From an uncultured Eubacteriales bacterium (GTDB lineage Bacteria > Bacillota > Clostridia > Oscillospirales > Acutalibacteraceae): 64,000 nucleotides of DNA. Positions 1 through 8,255 of the stretch are shown in pieces. The DNA lies in the NCBI GenBank assembly GCA_900540235.1, contig UQEY01000006.1, positions 28,057 to 92,056 of the forward strand, given 5' to 3'. The first letter of the stretch is position 1. Each line of letters begins with the position of its first letter. The position numbers and the translations under genes were made by a program. The notes beneath the pieces are model-generated. The model worked only from the letters and a program-made list of their open reading frames with translations. It was not told where the DNA came from and searched no databases.

Positions 1-1292
1 TGACGGGAAATGCACCAGTCACGGGAACCACGCATCCAACTCATATAATTTTTCTTAAATCTTTCAGGTACAAACTTGATATCGCCGTTTTCAACAGCGT
101 CAATAGCCGGACCGGCAAGCGGTTCCATCTTTACAAACCACTGCTTTGAAACCATAGGTTCAATATTTGTATGACATCTGTAGCAAGTGCCTACATCGTG
201 CTTGAGTGGCTCAATCTCTTTAATATATCCGCCCGCTTCAAGGTCGGCAAGAATAGCTTTCCTTGCTTCAAGAGTAGTCATACCTGCATACTTGCCGCAA
301 TCAAGAACTTCAGGCTCATTTTGAGTTGCCTTGCCGCTCTTTATAATTTCATCCGCAGCTTCCTTATCAGCCTTGCCTGTCATATGACCGTCATAAGTAA
401 ATGTACGAATAATAGGAAGATTGTGACGAAGACCGACTTCAAAGTCGTTAGGGTCGTGGGCAGGAGTGATTTTAACAACGCCTGTACCCTTTGTCATATC
501 TGCATGTTCATCGCAAACAATAGGAATTTCTTTGTTAAGAAGCGGAAGAATAACATGACAACCGTGAAGATGCTTATATCTCGGGTCGTCGCCGTTGATA
601 GCTACCGCTGTATCGCCAAGCATAGTTTCAGGACGGGTAGTAGCGAGTTCAAGCTTTTCGCCTGTTTCCTTAACTTCATAAAGAAGATGCCAGAAGTTGG
701 AATCTTTTTCTTCATATTCAACCTCAGCGTCACTGATAGATGTATTACAATGTGGGCACCAGTTAACCATACGGTTGCCACGATAGATTAAATCTTTGTC
801 ATAAAGACCGACAAAAACTTCCCTTACAGCCTTGCTGCAACCCTCGTCAAGAGTAAAACGCTCTCTGTCCCAGTCGCATGATGAACCCATCTTTTTAAGC
901 TGTTCAATAATTCTGCCGCCGTACTGCTCTTTCCAAGCCCAAGCACGCTCAAGAAACTTATCTCTGCCGAGGTCGTCCTTAGTAATGCCCTCTTTGCGCA
1001 TAGCTTCAACAATTTTAGCTTCGGTTGCGATAGAAGCGTGGTCTGTACCCGGAAGCCAAAGAGTGTCATATCCTGCCATTCTGTGATAACGGATAAGAAT
1101 ATCCTGAAGTGTATTATCAAGTGCATGACCCATATGGAGCTGACCCGTGATGTTTGGAGGTGGGATAACTATTGTGTATGTCTTTTTGTTTGCTTCTCTT
1201 TTAGCGTGAAAATACTTTTTATCACACCAAAACTCATAAGTACGGTCTTCAACTTCGGAAGGGTCGTACTGCTTTGCAAGTTCTTTTGCCAT
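1..1292 (-). CDS. valS: Valine-tRNA ligase, N-terminal part (runs off left edge)
   Basis: Class I aminoacyl-tRNA synthetase that charges tRNA-Val in the cytoplasm. About 430 N-terminal residues are present; the rest lies beyond the left edge. The class I HIGH motif appears as HMGH inside PPPNITGQLHMGH near residue 55, followed by LPGTDHASIATE, both typical of ValRS. Further on come the editing-domain stretch LATTRPETMLGDTAVA and NWCPHCNT. The start ATG at 1292 is preceded by an AAAGGAG ribosome binding site and by a T-box leader, so expression is probably controlled by uncharged tRNA. Identity is secure; only the truncation by the window limits it. Confidence 0.97.
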   Translation of the reverse strand, partial: MAKELAKQYDPSEVEDRTYEFWCDKKYFHAKREANKKTYTIVIPPPNITGQLHMGHALDNTLQDILIRYHRMAGYDTLWLPGTDHASIATEAKIVEAMRKEGITKDDLGRDKFLERAWAWKEQYGGRIIEQLKKMGSSCDWDRERFTLDEGCSKAVREVFVGLYDKDLIYRGNRMVNWCPHCNTSISDAEVEYEEKDSNFWHLLYEVKETGEKLELATTRPETMLGDTAVAINGDDPRYKHLHGCHVILPLLNKEIPIVCDEHADMTKGTGVVKITPAHDPNDFEVGLRHNLPIIRTFTYDGHMTGKADKEAADEIIKSGKATQNEPEVLDCGKYAGMTTLEARKAILADLEAGGYIKEIEPLKHDVGTCYRCHTNIEPMVSKQWFVKMEPLAGPAIDAVENGDIKFVPERFKKNYMSWMRGSRDWCISR

Positions 1293-1328
1293 AATAATCT
1301 CCTTTATATCAGTATAGTATTTTTCGTC

Positions 1329-1560
1329 AAAAAAATACGCTTCCGCCTCAGATTGAGACGAAAGCGAAAAATTCCGTGGTACCACTCAAATTGCATTAAT
1401 ATTTAATGCCACTCAAATCTTTAACGCAGATATACGGACAAGGCTACTTAGGTTTCACCCTGCCGGCTCAAAAGCTACCTTCACCCGCATCATCTATGCC
1501 CTTTCACCTAACGGGCACTCTCTGAAAGAATAAACAGGTTACTCCTCTTTTTCCCAGCCG
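1329..1560 (-). promoter_or_regulatory. T-box riboswitch leader of valS
   Basis: On the minus strand the leader carries the antiterminator T-box core TGGTACCACGG (1374-1384). It is followed by a 13-bp terminator hairpin at 1338-1366 and a run of Ts. Upstream are Stem I-like elements (AGAGAG, GGTGAAACC) and GTAGCC/GCGTTAA segments typical of T-box leaders. Position directly before valS predicts tRNA-Val sensing by readthrough when tRNA is uncharged. I could not fix the specifier codon by eye. Confidence 0.93.
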
Positions 1561-1649
1561 TTTAATATGCAAATATATTAGCAAAAAATAAACAAAATGT
1601 CAATATCTTAACGGCTTCTTCTAACTTTTATATTCATAAAACAGCTTAA

Positions 1650-2741
1650 TTAACCAAAAAAGAATAATAAAATTAAAACTGTAATTGCAACTATACCAAG
1701 ACCTGCAAAAAACTTTATCGCCCTATGTACCGCATCAAAAGTATTGGTAGGCATAATTTGGAAAAATGCATATTTAAGCGGTTCTTTAACCTTGTTGCCT
1801 ACAAGATTTTTAAATCTTAGGTCATATGTATCAAAGGTTCCGTTCTTTTTAAGTTCAATAACCCTGACTCCCCTATCCTTACCCGGGCCGTAAACATGGA
1901 AGCCTGCGCCCTGAGTGTAGCCAAGGTCAATACCGTCAACCTTGCCGTTGAAAGAGTTATTATGGTCGTGGCCGAAATATACGCCGAGAACCTCACCCTT
2001 TTCTTTAAAAGCGTTAAATTCACCGCTGTTAACTTGCGGGTCAGCCGGAGATTCTTTCATAAAGCCGTTCTTATTCACTTTATCCTTATTAAGAATATAA
2101 AATCTGTTTGCGTGAGTTCTGAAGCCCCTTACAGCTCCTTTAGTATTCTTTTTAACCTCGGTTAAAAGTTCAAACACTTCGCAAAGCGGAATATGCTGAA
2201 TTACAATAGAAGGAATTAACTTTCCGTATTCCTTTTCATAGCTGTCACGGGTATTCCTGTACCATTCGATTTGGTTTTCGTGAACATTATCGTAACCGAT
2301 ATCAAGATTTGAATGGCTGTCAATAAGATAAAGCAGAAATTTAAGTTCGTTTCCGTCTTTAATCTCTATGCAGTGGTTTGCACAGCCATCAATTCCTTCA
2401 ACGCTTTTGCCTATAAAATAATCGAATTCTTTATAAATTTCAAACTGCTCCTCATTGCTTAATCCTACCTGCCTGTCGTGATTGCCGAAGCAAACAGTAA
2501 ACGGAATTTTCCTGTTTTGGCAAGGCTTTGTAAGTATATCAAGCGAATTTTTAACAGCTTCCCTATTGCCTTTAAAAGTAGTTTTGCCCCAAATCTGGTC
2601 GCCTGAATAAACAACCAAATCAGGTTCCTCCCTATCAAGTGCGGCATTTATTAAATCAAGCGTATCGGGACTGATTTTTTTACCTTCCTGAGTATCCGCT
2701 ATTTGTAATATTTTAAAACTATCGTTTTTGAAATTCAGCAT
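1650..2741 (-). CDS. Calcineurin-like metallophosphoesterase with C-terminal membrane anchor
   Basis: A 363-residue metallophosphoesterase. The metal-binding blocks are IADTQEG, YSGDQIW, FGNHDRQ, IQHIPL and FGHDHNNS, in the order of the purple acid phosphatase/calcineurin fold (Asp, Asp, Asn-His, His, His-x-His). The last ~22 residues (GLGIVAITVLILLFFFG) form one hydrophobic helix, so the protein is probably tail-anchored with the catalytic domain in the cytoplasm. There is no signal peptide. I chose the ATG at 2741 because it follows GAGGTG at good spacing; the longer ORF start at 2789 would overlap the tRNA promoter. The substrate is not evident. Confidence 0.85.
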   Translation of the reverse strand: MLNFKNDSFKILQIADTQEGKKISPDTLDLINAALDREEPDLVVYSGDQIWGKTTFKGNREAVKNSLDILTKPCQNRKIPFTVCFGNHDRQVGLSNEEQFEIYKEFDYFIGKSVEGIDGCANHCIEIKDGNELKFLLYLIDSHSNLDIGYDNVHENQIEWYRNTRDSYEKEYGKLIPSIVIQHIPLCEVFELLTEVKKNTKGAVRGFRTHANRFYILNKDKVNKNGFMKESPADPQVNSGEFNAFKEKGEVLGVYFGHDHNNSFNGKVDGIDLGYTQGAGFHVYGPGKDRGVRVIELKKNGTFDTYDLRFKNLVGNKVKEPLKYAFFQIMPTNTFDAVHRAIKFFAGLGIVAITVLILLFFFG

Positions 2742-2779
2742 TTCATCACCTCGGTATATTATTTTAACATATAATATAC

Positions 2780-2808
2780 TTGACTGCAATAATTAAAAAT
2801 ACTATAAT
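2780..2808 (+). promoter_or_regulatory. Sigma-A type promoter of tRNA-Arg
   Basis: TTGACT at 2780-2785, a 17-bp spacer and TATAAT at 2803-2808 place the transcription start about 7 nt before the tRNA. Identified by reading; no TSS data. Confidence 0.75.
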
Positions 2809-2821
2809 ACGATTAATGTTT

Positions 2822-2897
2822 CTGCCCGTAGCACAGTGGCTAATGCAGTAGATTCCGATTCTAAAGACCGAGAGTTCAAATCTCTCCGGGCAGACCA
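2822..2897 (+). tRNA. tRNA-Arg (anticodon CCG)
   Basis: A 76-nt cloverleaf with encoded CCA. The acceptor arms are CTGCCCG and CGGGCAG. The T arm is GAGAG/CTCTC with loop TTCAAAT. The anticodon loop TTCCGAT gives anticodon CCG, reading the CGG arginine codon. The outermost anticodon-stem pair (G-A) is mismatched. It has its own promoter and terminator, so it is a single-gene transcription unit. Confidence 0.93.
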
Positions 2898-2900
2898 AAA

Positions 2901-2936
2901 AACTCTTGCCAAAACTGATTGGCAAGAGTTTTTTAT
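2901..2936 (+). terminator. Intrinsic terminator after tRNA-Arg
   Basis: ACTCTTGCC and GGCAAGAGT form a perfect 9-bp stem followed by TTTTTTATT. An A-run on the other side may let it also end the convergent pseudokinase transcript, which stops at 2947. Confidence 0.85.
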
Positions 2937-2946
2937 TATCTGTTAA

Positions 2947-4665
2947 TTAATCTGTACCGTCTGCATTTTCCGGTTCAAGTTGAGTTGACGCTTCGGTTGT
3001 TGTTACAACTTCACCGTAAACCTGAAGCACAACCTCCTCGCCTACTGCGGCTGTTTCACCTGCGGCAGGAGCACTTGCATAAGATTCTCTTACCGTGCCC
3101 TTAGTATGAGTGCCGTCGTTATAAAGCTCAACTGTTGCAACCTTAAAGCCTTTATCTTCAAGCATTTTTGTAGCTTTTTCAAGAGTTAAACCTGCAACAT
3201 TAGGCACTTCGGCAGTTTGGATGCCCTTGCTGACCGTAAGCTGAATTTCGGTTTGCTCGTCAACCTTTTTCCCGGCTTTTATACTCTGTTCAAAAACAAT
3301 ACCCTCGTCAATATCCTTTGAATATTTAGAAGTGAAAGTAATTTTAAACTGCTTATTCCAAGCGCCGTTATTTTCAATATCGCTTTGAGTATAACCGGCT
3401 GAGCAGAAATCGGGAACTTCATACTGACTGACGGAAACAGGAGTAGTTGTATCCTCAGGCTTTTTACCGATACCGCCGTTCTTGGCAACATATATACCGC
3501 CTACAACGCCTGCAATAACAATAAGAACAACTAAAATTATGATGGCAACTTTTGAGCCGTTGCTCTTGCCCTGCTTAGTGTCATAACCGGGATAACCTCT
3601 GTAATGTTCTTCTTCCTCAACAGGGTCTTCAGGCTCAACTTTTTTAACTTTTGCTTGCTTAATTTCTTTTTTAGGTTCTTCCGCCGACTGAGCCACAACC
3701 GTAGGTGCGGCATTGAGCTGCTCACGGAAAGTGTTAACATCCTGAGTTCTTTTTTCAGGGTAAATCTGCAAGCCGCTGCCGAGCGCACGAATAACATAAG
3801 TAGGAATCTTCTCCGCAATAGTGTTAGGAATCATAAGCTTGTCATTAGTTTCCCTCGACTTTGCGTCAGGTGGGTTTTGACCGACAAGCGCTCTGAATAT
3901 GCAAGCGGAAAAAGCGTAAATGTCGGTTGCAGGGCACATCTTATGGTTATTGTCATACTGTTCAAGCGCCGTATAACCGTCGTTTACATTAAATTCAAGT
4001 TCACTTGACATAGTGTTTGCCTGAGAAATGCAAAAGCTTTTAAGCCTAACCTTACCGTCCCTGCAAAGAAGAAGATTATCAGGGCAGATACCGCCGTGAA
4101 TAACCCCGTTTGAATGAAGCGCTTCAAGAGTGGTAAGAACCGGCATAAACATAATCCTCGCCTGCTCCCAAAGAATATTTCCGTCAGGGTTTCGCAAAAG
4201 GTACTGGCGCAGAGTAATTGACTCCATATAATCACTTACTGCATATGCCGTTTCGTTAAGCTCAAATACATCATAAGTAGGAATAACGGCAGAAAAGTTT
4301 TTAAGCTCTGCCAATGTGTTCCAAAGCTTAATAAACGACTGCTTTAAACTGTCAAACGACGGCTTAAACTTCTCCCTGATGTGAACATCCTGATTGCCCT
4401 CAAGCCTTGAAGCAATGCCTTTTGGCAAAAATTCCCTTACGGTGATTACCTTGTCAAGGTTCATATCATATGCCATATATACTGCGGCATCACTTTCGTG
4501 AGCGATAACAGCACCTACAACATACCTGTCGTTAAGTATTGTTTTAGGTTGAAGATAGATAAAATCACTTTGGGTATCGTTGTCATAATGGCAATTAGGA
4601 CAAACGCTTCCCTCGGTAAGTTCTTCAAAACAATTCATACATAAATTATCTATATTATTTTTCAA
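2947..4665 (-). CDS. Membrane PASTA-domain pseudokinase with N-terminal zinc ribbon
   Basis: A 572-residue protein. The order is a zinc ribbon (CMNC...CPNC, about residues 9-25), a Ser/Thr kinase-like fold, a cytoplasmic linker, one transmembrane helix near residue 370 and two extracellular PASTA-like repeats. The kinase core looks dead. The ATP lysine is replaced in VITVREF. The HRD-type loop reads HGGICPDN and lacks the catalytic Asp. The DFG position reads SFC. PASTA domains are known to bind peptidoglycan or muropeptides, so a cell-wall sensing or scaffold role is likely (inference). I chose a TTG start at 4665, preceded by GGAG. The longer ORF start at 4725 lies in the -35 box of its own promoter, and the next ATG would cut the first zinc-ribbon Cys. 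Confidence 0.82.
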   Translation of the reverse strand: MKNNIDNLCMNCFEELTEGSVCPNCHYDNDTQSDFIYLQPKTILNDRYVVGAVIAHESDAAVYMAYDMNLDKVITVREFLPKGIASRLEGNQDVHIREKFKPSFDSLKQSFIKLWNTLAELKNFSAVIPTYDVFELNETAYAVSDYMESITLRQYLLRNPDGNILWEQARIMFMPVLTTLEALHSNGVIHGGICPDNLLLCRDGKVRLKSFCISQANTMSSELEFNVNDGYTALEQYDNNHKMCPATDIYAFSACIFRALVGQNPPDAKSRETNDKLMIPNTIAEKIPTYVIRALGSGLQIYPEKRTQDVNTFREQLNAAPTVVAQSAEEPKKEIKQAKVKKVEPEDPVEEEEHYRGYPGYDTKQGKSNGSKVAIIILVVLIVIAGVVGGIYVAKNGGIGKKPEDTTTPVSVSQYEVPDFCSAGYTQSDIENNGAWNKQFKITFTSKYSKDIDEGIVFEQSIKAGKKVDEQTEIQLTVSKGIQTAEVPNVAGLTLEKATKMLEDKGFKVATVELYNDGTHTKGTVRESYASAPAAGETAAVGEEVVLQVYGEVVTTTEASTQLEPENADGTD

Positions 4666-4696
4666 AAGAAAGTCACTCCGATTTATATTTGAAAAT

Positions 4697-4725
4697 ATTT
4701 TACCAAGCCAAATATACTTTGTCAA
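4697..4725 (-). promoter_or_regulatory. Sigma-A promoter of the PASTA pseudokinase gene
   Basis: TTGACA at 4720-4725, exactly 17 bp of spacer and TAAAAT at 4697-4702. This near-consensus promoter rules out a TTG start codon at 4725. Confidence 0.8.
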
Positions 4726-4745
4726 GGACTATGCACATTTAGTTA

Positions 4746-4774
4746 TTGAATAAATATGTAAATTATTATATAAT
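4746..4774 (+). promoter_or_regulatory. Sigma-A promoter of yhaM-prmA
   Basis: TTGAAT at 4746-4751, a 17-bp spacer and TATAAT at 4769-4774. It is divergent from the pseudokinase promoter, about 20 bp away. Confidence 0.75.
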
Positions 4775-4810
4775 AAACTGTGAATTAAATCAAGAAAGGA
4801 ATATATACAT

Positions 4811-5740
4811 ATGGCATCCTTTGCGTTAATCAAAGAATTAAATGAAAAAAAAGACAAAAACGGCAACGGCTACCTTGACCTTATTGTTATAGGAAGCGAC
4901 AAAAAAGAATACCCTGCAAAGGTTTGGAGATTTGACAACAACGGTCAGTTTGAGCAAAACGATGTTGTTGAAATCGAATACACGCTTGACAATTACAAGG
5001 GCAAAGCTCAGCTTACAATTACCACTATAAAAAAAGCGCCGAGCGAAATGATTAAGGAATTTATCCCTGCAAGCGAATACGACGGCAAAGTCGTATTTTC
5101 TATGCTTTTGAAGAAAGTAAACGAATTTAAGGACGAGGAACTTAAAGCTATTGTTAAGGACATTATGCTCACCAATCGTGAAGCGCTTGAAGTTTACCCT
5201 GCCGCATACAGGCTTCACCATGCAATAGTAGGCGGTCTTATGCTTCACACTGCTTCTATTGTTGAAATGGCTGAGAAAACCTGCGAGGTTTACCCTAACA
5301 TCAACCGTGAGCTTCTGCTCTCGGGCGCTATTTTGCACGATGTTGCAAAAACTTTTGAAATGCAGACGGGCAAAACAGGTCTTTGCTCGGGATACACAGT
5401 CGGCGGCGAGCTTATAGGTCATCTTGTTAAAGGTGCAATATTTATTGACGAAACCGCAAAAAAGCTTGGTATTGACAGCGAAAAAGTAACGCTTCTTGAA
5501 CATATGATTTTGTCGCACCACGGTGTGCCGGAATACGGTTCTCCTGTTCGTCCGATGTTTTTGGAAGCTGAAATACTTTCAACTCTCGACGCACTTGACG
5601 CAACTGTTTTTGAAATTAACAATGCGACAGGTAAGGTTGAAGCAGGCGAATTTACAGACAGGCAGTGGGCGCTTGACAACAGGAAGCTTTTCAATCACGG
5701 TCTTTCATCGACTGAGCACAAAGTTAATTTAGGAGAATAA
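4811..5740 (+). CDS. yhaM: YhaM-type 3'-5' exoribonuclease (OB fold plus HD domain)
   Basis: A 309-residue protein. The N-terminal ~85 residues look like an OB-fold nucleic-acid-binding domain. The HD phosphohydrolase domain follows, with LHHAIVGGLMLHT, GAILHDVAK and EHMILSHHG supplying the metal ligands. This arrangement and length match the YhaM/Cbf1 family, whose characterised members are Mn-dependent 3'-5' exoribonucleases. The ribosome binding site is GAAAGGAA. prmA follows after 2 nt, so the two are co-transcribed from the promoter at 4746. The family call is firm; the exact substrate is inferred. Confidence 0.88.
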   Translation: MASFALIKELNEKKDKNGNGYLDLIVIGSDKKEYPAKVWRFDNNGQFEQNDVVEIEYTLDNYKGKAQLTITTIKKAPSEMIKEFIPASEYDGKVVFSMLLKKVNEFKDEELKAIVKDIMLTNREALEVYPAAYRLHHAIVGGLMLHTASIVEMAEKTCEVYPNINRELLLSGAILHDVAKTFEMQTGKTGLCSGYTVGGELIGHLVKGAIFIDETAKKLGIDSEKVTLLEHMILSHHGVPEYGSPVRPMFLEAEILSTLDALDATVFEINNATGKVEAGEFTDRQWALDNRKLFNHGLSSTEHKVNLGE

Positions 5741-5742
5741 GA

Positions 5743-6681
5743 ATGAGCATTGAAAACGAAACTTGGAGTGAAATCGTAATCACGGTTGATACAAAAGATA
5801 TTGAAGTTGCGGGCAACATTGCAAATATGGTTGTGCCGTATGGCATTTATATTGAAGATTATTCCGACCTTGAAAACGAGGTTATGGAAATTGCACACAT
5901 CGACCTTATTGAAGAAAGTTTGCTTGAAGCGGATAGGACAAAAGGTCTTATACATGTTTATGTTAACCCTCACGAAAACCCGTTAGAAGCCGTTTCTTTT
6001 ATTGAAGAAAGGCTTAAAGAGCAAAACATAAATTATCAAATCAGAATTGACGATTGCAAAGCGGAAGATTGGGTAAATAATTGGAAGCAATATTTTCATC
6101 CTATGCCTATCGGCGAAAAGTTGCTTATCCGCCCTACTTGGGAGGACGAGTATGACGCAAAGGGCAGAAAAGTGCTTCATATTGAGCCGGGTCTTGCTTT
6201 TGGCACAGGTAGTCACCCGACAACAAAGTTATGCCTTGAAACGCTTGAAAAATATATCAACGAAAACTCGACTGTTCTTGATATCGGTTGCGGCAGCGGT
6301 ATTCTTTCTATTGCTTCGCTTCTTTTAGGCGCAAAAAGTGCTTTCGGCGTTGATATCGATTCTTTGGCAGTTAAAACAGCTATGGCAAACGCAGAAGAAA
6401 ACGGTTTTGACGAGAGCAAATTTAAAGCGGTTAAAGGTAATTTGTCTGACAAAGTAAATGGAAAATACAGCGTTATTGTTGCCAATATTGTTGCAGATAT
6501 CATTATGGAATTTAATAAAGAAGTCGGCAAATTTTTAGAGGATGACGGTGTATATATCACCGGCGGAATCATTGAAAGCCGAGAAGATGAAGTTCTTTTA
6601 AGCTTTGCTCAAAACGGATTTGAAGTTAAAGAACGCTTTGAAGAAAAAGGCTGGCTTGTGTTTGTGGTTAAAAAGCAATAA
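5743..6681 (+). CDS. prmA: Ribosomal protein L11 methyltransferase
   Basis: A 312-residue SAM-dependent methyltransferase that trimethylates ribosomal protein L11. The diagnostic PrmA motif EPGLAFGTGSHPTT is at about residues 147-160. The SAM-binding glycine motif VLDIGCGSGILSIA follows near 178, then GVDID and the catalytic-loop VANIVADII. Length is standard. It starts 2 nt after the yhaM stop with an AGGAG site inside the yhaM end, and a strong terminator follows. Confidence 0.96.
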   Translation: MSIENETWSEIVITVDTKDIEVAGNIANMVVPYGIYIEDYSDLENEVMEIAHIDLIEESLLEADRTKGLIHVYVNPHENPLEAVSFIEERLKEQNINYQIRIDDCKAEDWVNNWKQYFHPMPIGEKLLIRPTWEDEYDAKGRKVLHIEPGLAFGTGSHPTTKLCLETLEKYINENSTVLDIGCGSGILSIASLLLGAKSAFGVDIDSLAVKTAMANAEENGFDESKFKAVKGNLSDKVNGKYSVIVANIVADIIMEFNKEVGKFLEDDGVYITGGIIESREDEVLLSFAQNGFEVKERFEEKGWLVFVVKKQ

Positions 6682-6698
6682 AACATATATAAAAGCAA

Positions 6699-6740
6699 AA
6701 ATGTGATAGAGGTCGTAAAAAACTTCTATCACATTTTTTG
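6699..6740 (+). terminator. Intrinsic terminator of yhaM-prmA
   Basis: AATGTGATAGA and TCTATCACATT pair perfectly around a loop of about 14 nt and run into TTTTT. Confidence 0.9.
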
Positions 6741-6746
6741 GTTTCA

Positions 6747-6771
6747 CGGGTCGTCGGGGACGCCGAAGCCC
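6747..6771 (-). repeat. Copy of the GTAGGGG-family hairpin repeat (decayed end)
   Basis: Minus strand GGCGTCCCCGACGACCCG matches the inner part of copies at 22584, 24057 and 27263. The GTAGGGG head is degenerate here. It lies between two convergent genes. Confidence 0.6.
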
Positions 6772-6785
6772 AAGTTAACTATATT

Positions 6786-8222
6786 TTATTTTGTTTTGAT
6801 TGACTTGGTTGCGCTCCATTTTGAATAAACTTTTACAGTTTTGCCGTTAATCTTAGCATTCTTATATGTACGAATACGAACATAGTAAGTTTTTTTAGCT
6901 TTAAGACCTTTAATAGTTTTTGTTTTAGCGCTCTTTTTGTTTACAGTATAGCTGCTTGATTCCCTATTAAACTTCTTTGATGTAGAAATATTAATTTGAT
7001 AGCCTGCGATACCGCTTACCTTTTTCCAAGTAACCTTAACTGACTTCTTACCCTTAGTAAGCTTTTTAACAGTTGGCTTCTTTTGAGTTGAGTCAATATA
7101 TGCACCGCTTCTTGAATACTTAGCTGTTGTTGCAGCTTTCTTTGTTGTGGTTGCCTTTTTAGTGGTTGTTGTCATCAAAACAGGTGCTGTTGTTGATGTA
7201 GTTGCAACTGTAGTAGCTGTGGTTGATGTAGTAGCAACTGTAGTAGCTGTGGTTGATACAGTTGTAGCATTTGACGGCAATGTTGCAGGCTCTGTTGAAC
7301 CGAGTGTTGTTTGAGTTGTTGTAGTTGAATCTTCTTCAGCTTTAAGAGCTTTGTAATAGTTTTCAAAGCCGATGAGGGCATCATAACTTCCAAATGAATT
7401 TGTATATTCACCCGGAGTATCTTCACTTTCAAAAGCGCAAAGGAAATCGTAAGCTTCCTTAGCCTTATCCATATCGCCTACTGCCGAATAAGCAGCAAGT
7501 GCAGCAGCTGTTGAGTCGGCATTTGCATCGGGTACATATTGCTCATCACTGTAGTAACCGTTTTCCTTCTTGTAATTTGCAATAAGTGAAAGTGCGTCAT
7601 CAATATACTCTTTATACTCATTATAGTACGGAGCAAGTTGAAGAACAAAAAAGCCGTTATTATCGCAAGAGAAGCCCCAGTTGTTAAGACCCGAACCCAT
7701 TGTGTAGTTAGAAACGAGTTTGTCGCAAAGGGTCAATGCAAGGGCTTCATTGCCGAGTGCCTTAGCCGCATCAATAGCATAGCCGTATGTATAAACATTA
7801 TCGCTTGTTAAACTTACATCAATAGCTTCAAATGAAGATACAAGATTGTAGCCGTTAAACGATGTTTTGTCAACATTCAAAGCGTCAAAAGCCTTAAATG
7901 TTGCGCCGTAAAGAGCCGGACTTGCACTGCCGTAATTTGAAATAACTGCTTTGTTTGCGTCAAGATTTTCTTTAACGCTTGTAACAAACGCATCCTTATA
8001 CTTGCTTACATCAGCACCGCTGTCGATAATTGTTACAAAGTTTCTTGCGTTTGACAAAGTGTATGAAGCCTTTTCATTACTTGTTACATAAGCCGCAGCC
8101 TGTTCGATTTTTTCTTTAACATCTGCGCTTGTCACCTTGTCGTCAGCCATTGCATAAATGCCTGTGAAAAGAGAAGTAATCGCAATGCAAATTGCAACAG
8201 TAACTGAAATTAATTTTTTCAT
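6786..8222 (-). CDS. Secreted alpha/alpha-toroid protein (transcobalamin alpha-domain-like) with Thr-rich linker and FN3-like module
   Basis: A 478-residue exported protein. Residues 1-26 form a signal peptide. Residues ~30-290 are helical repeats of the terpenoid-cyclase/prenyltransferase toroid type (LNNWGFSCDNNGFFVLQL, DANADSTAAALAAYSAVG, GSYDALIGFENYYKALK), the fold of the alpha domain of intrinsic factor and transcobalamin. A Thr/Ala/Val-rich linker (~300-365) precedes a Lys-rich FN3-like module shared with proteins at 55016 and 63742. It starts 33 nt after the DUF4430 lipoprotein with an AGGAGG site, so both lie behind the cobalamin riboswitch. I infer a role in surface cobalamin or corrinoid capture. 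A generic toroid surface protein is the alternative. Confidence 0.75.
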   Translation of the reverse strand: MKKLISVTVAICIAITSLFTGIYAMADDKVTSADVKEKIEQAAAYVTSNEKASYTLSNARNFVTIIDSGADVSKYKDAFVTSVKENLDANKAVISNYGSASPALYGATFKAFDALNVDKTSFNGYNLVSSFEAIDVSLTSDNVYTYGYAIDAAKALGNEALALTLCDKLVSNYTMGSGLNNWGFSCDNNGFFVLQLAPYYNEYKEYIDDALSLIANYKKENGYYSDEQYVPDANADSTAAALAAYSAVGDMDKAKEAYDFLCAFESEDTPGEYTNSFGSYDALIGFENYYKALKAEEDSTTTTQTTLGSTEPATLPSNATTVSTTATTVATTSTTATTVATTSTTAPVLMTTTTKKATTTKKAATTAKYSRSGAYIDSTQKKPTVKKLTKGKKSVKVTWKKVSGIAGYQINISTSKKFNRESSSYTVNKKSAKTKTIKGLKAKKTYYVRIRTYKNAKINGKTVKVYSKWSATKSIKTK

Positions 8223-8255
8223 ATTTTTTAACCTCCTGATATGAAATTATTTTTT

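Noticed and set aside
171..791. Long plus-strand open frame opposite valS
   Set aside because: It is the antisense shadow of a clear valyl-tRNA synthetase; the translated product has no domain and low-complexity Phe/Asn content.
4838..5521. 227-codon minus-strand frame opposite yhaM
   Set aside because: Antisense shadow of a well supported YhaM gene, with no ribosome binding site.
7180..7300. Tandem repeat in the Thr linker of the toroid gene (GTAGTAGCAACTGTAGTAGCT) as a CRISPR or minisatellite
   Set aside because: It encodes a Thr/Val/Ala linker in frame; units are coding low complexity and not spaced repeats.
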